From Jimgerdemannia flammicorona (taxonomy: Eukaryota > Mucoromycota > Endogonomycetes > Endogonales > Endogonaceae), in NCBI GenBank assembly GCA_003990745.1, contig RBNI01005738.1:1-12185 (forward strand): a DNA stretch of 12,185 nt, written 5' to 3'. Below the pieces are notes generated by a model, which had not been told where the DNA came from, made no database searches, and saw only the letters and a list, made by a program, of their open reading frames with translations. Position numbers and translations under genes: made by a program. Below, in pieces: positions 8,229-12,185 of this stretch (position 1 is its first letter; each line of letters starts with the position of its first letter).

Positions 8229-8520
8229 TTGACAAACTTAATAACAAAATCATCCAAGAGGTATTTATTACTTTTCTCATACTTAACAAAAGATGTCTCC
8301 TATACTTTGAAACTTAAGAAAAGATTCAACAACCTAGTTGACAGTCACTTCTATAAAAAACATATCCAAAAATCTATTGAGGCTACAACTGAATACTTCC
8401 TGAACTATCTTCTGAACAATTGCTACTATAAAGTCAAGACTTTTCTAAACTATAAGAGATACTATATCTACTAAAAGAAATCCTACTTCTATTACCAAAT
8501 TCTCTATATATAAGCAAGAA
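8229..8520 (+). pseudogene. Possible Gag C-terminal fragment with mutated zinc knuckle
   Basis: The plus frame opens at 8229 and runs 81 codons to a TAA at 8472, then continues through further stops. Around 8400–8495 it reads SIEATTEYFLNYLLNN, then a Lys-rich stretch and KRYYIY-stop-KKSYF. Tyr codons at 8460, 8469 and 8484 have the spacing x2 and x4 seen for Cys in fungal retrotransposon knuckles of the CX2CX4C type. A Cys-to-Tyr change (TGY to TAY) is a single G-to-A step, as RIP would make. This is inference from spacing; the His position is not preserved. It could instead be upstream sequence of the next Gag frame. Confidence 0.3.
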
Positions 8521-8523
8521 TAA

Positions 8524-9740
8524 TTTAGTAACAAGAACCACAAACCACTGGACCCAGTAAAACTCTTAAGACCTAGAATAATAATTAAAGAAATCCCTAA
8601 ACCCAATATTAGTGGCCTCAGTACTGTTATAGAACTACCACCAAGGATATTAAGTCTATCTAAGATCACAACAGATCTAATAATTACCCCATTGAAACTA
8701 CTAGCCTACAGGCTTATCTATCTTAGTAATATTATAGATAAGTCAGCTCTAAATCATAACCAATATACTATAACAATAGAAGGAAAAGAATCTCAACCAT
8801 CTCACTAAATAAATAATAGAAATAGTAGAATAGTATCAGCAGATAATAAGATAACAGTATTGGCTAACTAAGTAGCCATACTCACTCAAGCTCTTTGTCT
8901 TAGTATTAAAACAAATAAGTCTACAAAAGACCTCTGCCTTACTTCATTCAAAGATAAAGTAGACTAAGTAATTGTATTTATAAGATAAATCAATATCAAC
9001 TACTGTGCCAATAATTAGAATAATAATTGAATCCCAGATAATATCCTTGAAAGTAATATATACTATAAGATTGAAGATCTCTATATAACTACAAGCTTGT
9101 AGGTAGAAAAAGTTACTATATACTTTATAGGAATAGCTATCTAATAGTAGTACAATCTACTAGTATATTCTCTTACTTGAGAAAATACTGAAATTCTTGC
9201 AAGTGATGGAGATGACAATCATCCTGACTATGAAGCCCACCCAGCTACTATAGGGCTGAAAGAGCTAATCATCTAGTAGTTCTGTAGCTCTGCCTATATT
9301 ATTAAAGTCAGAACTAAGCTTAAGAACCTATAATTCTATAATGATAGGAAAGAAGACCTTGAAGCATTTGCTACAAGACTAGAAATCCTTCCAAATATTA
9401 TTGGAGTAGAATATAGCTATTGAGAATAGACATTAAATAGAACCCAAGCTATCTACTTTCTTAATGCTATCTCTGAATAGTTATCAGAAAAAATCTATAA
9501 GCAAGGATGACCCTATGATTGTCTATATGAGCAATGGTGTCTAGGACAAGCTGTTATCTAAGTACATACTATTATGGTAATCTAAAGGCCAAGAGACAAT
9601 AAGAGTAATAATAAATAAGATAGATGATACCAATTTGAGGAGAAGTATAAACTCTGAAATAAGCCTATAAGACTATAAAAAGGATTCAAGAAACTGTCTG
9701 ATAAGGAAATAGAAGAACTTATAAAGAAGAAGACATGTTG
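8524..9740 (+). pseudogene. Gag reading frame of an LTR retrotransposon, many nonsense codons
   Basis: A single plus frame of about 405 codons holds together without frameshift although it contains about two dozen stops (TAA, TAG, TGA). Nearly all can come from CAA, CAG or CGA by one C-to-T change. Protein-like stretches include PRIIIKEIPKPNISGLSTVI (8572 on), KITTDLIITPLKLLAYRLIY and SNIID (8665 on), and DRKEDLEAFATRLEILPNII (9346 on). The last resembles the helical capsid region of Ty3-like Gag, with FLNAISE following near 9460. The frame ends with FKKLSDKEIEELIKKKTCW (9684–9741), the sequence type that leads into the first Cys of a CCHC knuckle. At this point the LINE begins, so the rest of Gag and Pol should lie beyond the right end of the window. 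Gag coats the retrotransposon RNA in virus-like particles; this copy cannot be expressed. Confidence 0.6.
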
Positions 9741-12119
9741 GAGGAGGGTGGGGCAGATGTCATGACTATTGACTGAGCATTGGAGGATTGGCACCCACCA
9801 CAAGTCGAGGGGCTAGATGACCTGGTGATGCCAGTACAGGAAGATGAGATCTACTAGGTTCTTGCTGCGACAACACCAGGTATGGCACCTGGAGAGGATG
9901 GTCTGCCCTGGGACTTTTGGAAGCGAATGGTTGGAGTCCCAGGGATGATGGGAGAGATGACAGCATTGTGTAACTCTATTCTACAGACTGGGAGGTGGGT
10001 GGGGGAGCAAGACCTTGGGCTGGTGATGCTACTATATAAAAACAAAGGAAGGTGGGAGGATTGGAGGAACTGGCGGCCGATAATGTTGCTTGATATGGAT
10101 AGGAAGCTGGTGACCAAAGTGGTGGTGGCAAGATTACAGAAGGTGGCCCAGCAAGTTGTGAGCATGGAGCAGAGGGGATTTGTGGGTGGTCAGCTCATCA
10201 GGGATGGCACTGCCTGGGTACATAGAGTTATTGAAGGGGCAAGAGCCTGTGGACTGAATGGGCGGCTAGTCTTCTTGGACCAGGAGAAGGCCTATGACCG
10301 GGTGCGAAGAGTCTGACTGGCGAAAGTTTTGGATAGGATGGGGGTTCTGTCCCAATTCCGGTCAGCGATGGTCAACCTACTGGAAGGGAGTAGGGCTGCG
10401 CTCATGTGCAATGGTCATTGAGAGGTAGCATTCCCCTTGGGCAGGGGGGTGCCCCAGGGGGACCCACTGTCCCCCATTTTGTACGCTCTTTCTCTGGAAC
10501 TCCTTATGGATAGAATTAGGTAGAAGATAGAAGAACTCTCTGTTTTTGGCATAGGATGGAAAGTTGGAGCCTTTGCAGATGACATGGTAGTTGGTTTGGG
10601 TTCGATTGCTGACGTTGAAGAACTCAAGAAGGCTGTGGAGTAGTATGAGGAGCACTTGGGAGCGAAGTTGAATTGGCATAAGTGTGAAACGATGGTGCTT
10701 GACAATGGTCTGGTGGGAGGGGAGGTTATAGGAACAATCGTCTCTACTGGTGAAGCAGTGTGGTACTTGGGCATCTATCTGTCTGTCTATGGGTCAGTGC
10801 TGCCCAGGCTATGGTGGGAGCAGAGAATTGGAATCTGGGAGGAGGCCCTGTAGAGTTGGGGGGATAGACATTTTTCTCTGGCAGGACGGGTCTCAATTTT
10901 GAATGTCTACTGGCTGCCGAAGTTGTGGTATCTGGTATATCATCTGGACTTCCCAGCTTGGGTGGTGAAGAGATTGGTGAAGTCAGCAAAGGGATGGATT
11001 TGGGCTGGAAGGCAGAGTCAGATTGATTGGGAGACCTTGTCCCTACCAGTGGCGAGAGGTGGTCTGGGGCTGGTTGACTTCCCAAAACGATTACGCTGCT
11101 TGCGGGCATAGTGGCTAAAGAGGGCAGTAGAATTGGGAGGAGGTGGCTGGGTTCCCCTGCTACAGAAAATCTGGGAGAGGTGGACATCACCAAGGGGCAC
11201 AACTGAGGATCTCCTCATGTTAGTTGGACTTCAGGATACTAAGTGACTGCGATATAGGGGATTTTGGTGGGGGATAGCAGAGGGGGCGCACCGTATTGGA
11301 ATTTGTTGGCAGGGGAATGAAGGAGAGGAGGATTGGGGCCCGGCGATGTAGAGATGGGATCGTGTACTGCTGGGTGGTGTCCCTTTAATTGAGTTCGACA
11401 TTAGTGATGGAATGGAATACCAAAGGGGACCAGGCCAGGATCTGTGGCCTAGCAGTTGGCAAGGAGTCGGAATTGGCGAAGAGTGGAACTGGCATGGTGT
11501 CTGGACTTGGAGTGCTGCAGTAAGAAAGTGGATGCCGCCAAAGCACTGGGTAGTCTGGTGGTGTATGCTGTGGAGGAATGTGATGCTCAACTTTCACTCA
11601 GGGCACCTCATCGTAGGGGAGTGCTTTGACTGTAAAGAGTGCCATAATGTAGGGCAGGAGGGGGGTTGGGTACAGATGCCTGAACATTGGCTAGGAGAGT
11701 GTGAGGTGTTGGGGGAATTTTGGTACACGATTGGAGAATGCTTGGGGGTATAGCATAGGGGAGATGAGGTACAAGAGAGGTGAGAGGACTTGAGGGAAAG
11801 ATTGGTAGGGGGGATAGGGAAGGAGTGGATTACTTTGGGCTGGGCATTGGCTATTTGGGTAGGACTGGCCAGTCACTGGCTATTTGTCTTTGAGGGTGGA
11901 AGCAGGCAGGGCTTGGGGGATCGGTTAGTGCGGTGGCACTGGCTGATGGAAGACACCTTAACAGGTTGGTGGCTTGGTTGGGGGTGGCAAGGTGGTCGGA
12001 GATGCCGCTTAGTGGAGAAAATTTGTGGCCAGAGTGGGGGGAGAGTTGGTATGGTGGGTGATAGGGTGATCTTCATTCGGGAGGAAGTGGGGAGGAGCCC
12101 CCCTATGGAGATTGGGTAG
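9735..12119 (+). pseudogene. LINE ORF2 fragment: reverse transcriptase and C-terminal zinc knuckle
   Basis: One frame spans about 795 codons without frameshift. Internal stops are at 9774, 9855, 10314, 10419, 10521, 10641, 10851, 11109, 11244, 11349, 11751 and 11781; the TAG at 12117 may be the natural end. All are TAG or TGA. Recognisable parts in order: MAPGEDGLPWDFWK (9882), the pre-RT block; NWRPIMLLDMDRKLVTKVVV (about 10068); QRGFVGGQLIRDG (about 10170); FLDQEKAYDRV (10272–10304), RT motif A; GVPQGDPLSP (10446–10475), motif B; FADDM (10572–10586), the catalytic motif C; SLAGRVSILN (about 10875) in the thumb; ARGGLGLVDF (about 11052); and a C-terminal cluster with Cys at 11622, 11631 and 11640 and H-x4-C (His 11685, Cys 11700), as in the zinc-binding tail of L1/Tx1-like elements. 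Such proteins copy their own RNA at a nicked chromosomal target. The arrangement fits the L1-like superfamily; the exact clade is not assigned. Non-functional in this copy. Confidence 0.85.
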
Positions 12120-12185
12120 TGGGTGGTGATGTTGTATACTTATTCATAGACTGGTAATAAAGGCAGAGTCCAAGTGACTATAAAA
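12120..12185 (+). other. LINE 3' UTR with polyadenylation signal
   Basis: The sequence after the TAG at 12117–12119 contains a further in-frame TAG near 12147 and AATAAA at 12156–12161. The window closes with TATAAAA. Its order of elements (TAATAAA, then AGTGACTAT, then A's) resembles the 3' end of the retroposon at 5990–7176. Confidence 0.5.

Larger units (their letters stand above)
9735..12185 (+). mobile_element. 5'-truncated LINE (non-LTR retrotransposon)
   Basis: GC content and CpG frequency rise abruptly near 9735, and the plus strand becomes strongly G-rich. The element starts within the region N-terminal to reverse transcriptase, so endonuclease and any ORF1 are missing, as is usual for incomplete reverse transcription. 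It ends in a short 3' UTR with AATAAA at 12156–12161 and ACTATAAAA at the window's last bases, possibly the start of the poly(A) tail. The left flank (AAAGAAGAAGACA) is A-rich like the other retroposon's target. The right target-site duplication lies outside the window. Confidence 0.75.

Noticed and set aside
4700..9735. CRISPR array, tRNA or rRNA genes
   Set aside because: No regularly spaced repeats, cloverleaf or rRNA-like sequence was seen on either strand. The region is degenerate retroelement DNA.
10436..10458. Strong GC hairpin (TGGGCA…TGCCCA) considered as a terminator or regulatory element
   Set aside because: It lies inside RT motif B coding sequence (GRGVPQGDP), so it is explained by codons.
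9854..12076. Several long minus-strand frames rich in Pro, Ser and His (for example 10744–11202)
   Set aside because: They are shadows of the G-rich LINE coding strand. The plus frame carries all RT motifs.
8524..12119. Recoding of TAG, TAA and TGA as sense codons to explain the stops
   Set aside because: The first gene uses a normal TGA end and needs no recoding. Stops are confined to repeats, and C-to-T mutation explains them more simply.

Overview
The window looks like nuclear DNA of a filamentous fungus, most likely a Pezizomycotina ascomycete. One gene has a short GT–AG intron. Retroelement remnants carry many in-frame stops of the kind made by C-to-T mutation of Gln/Arg codons, which resembles repeat-induced point mutation (RIP). 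AT-rich, CpG-poor repeat DNA adjoins more balanced gene-containing DNA. No species can be named from the sequence alone.

Layout: (1) About 1–4540 is ordinary, CpG-containing DNA. It holds one probable two-exon protein gene (717–1692, +), microsatellites and homopolymers, and a decayed minus-strand gene for a secreted Ser/Thr-rich, cell-wall-like protein (about 3161–4050). That relic still has a clean TATA box and pyrimidine-rich leader, but ATT stands where a start codon would be expected. (2) About 4540–9735 is AT-rich, almost free of CpG and full of stops. It is a graveyard of LTR retrotransposons. On the minus strand, 5627–5088 is one reading frame with a recognisable dUTPase domain followed directly by a Gypsy-type linker that normally precedes reverse transcriptase. 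On the plus strand, 8524–9740 is a Gag reading frame broken only by nonsense codons. (3) Inside this AT-rich DNA sits a separate, less AT-rich insert (5990–7176). It is flanked by a perfect 17-bp direct repeat and has a poly(T) tract on its left, so it is a minus-strand poly(A) retroposon. (4) From about 9735 to the end lies a 5'-truncated LINE (non-LTR retrotransposon). Its reverse transcriptase and C-terminal zinc-knuckle frame runs 2.4 kb with no frameshift but 12 internal stops. It appears to have landed in the Gag zinc-knuckle region.

The region reads as layers. LTR elements came first and are heavily mutated. Two poly(A)-type retroposons then inserted at similar A-rich GAAG-containing targets, and the LINE is the least decayed layer. 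The most unusual item is the dUTPase domain placed immediately N-terminal to the reverse transcriptase linker in a fungal LTR element. No intact mobile element is present. The only gene that looks functional is the 288–293-residue protein of unknown function near the left end.
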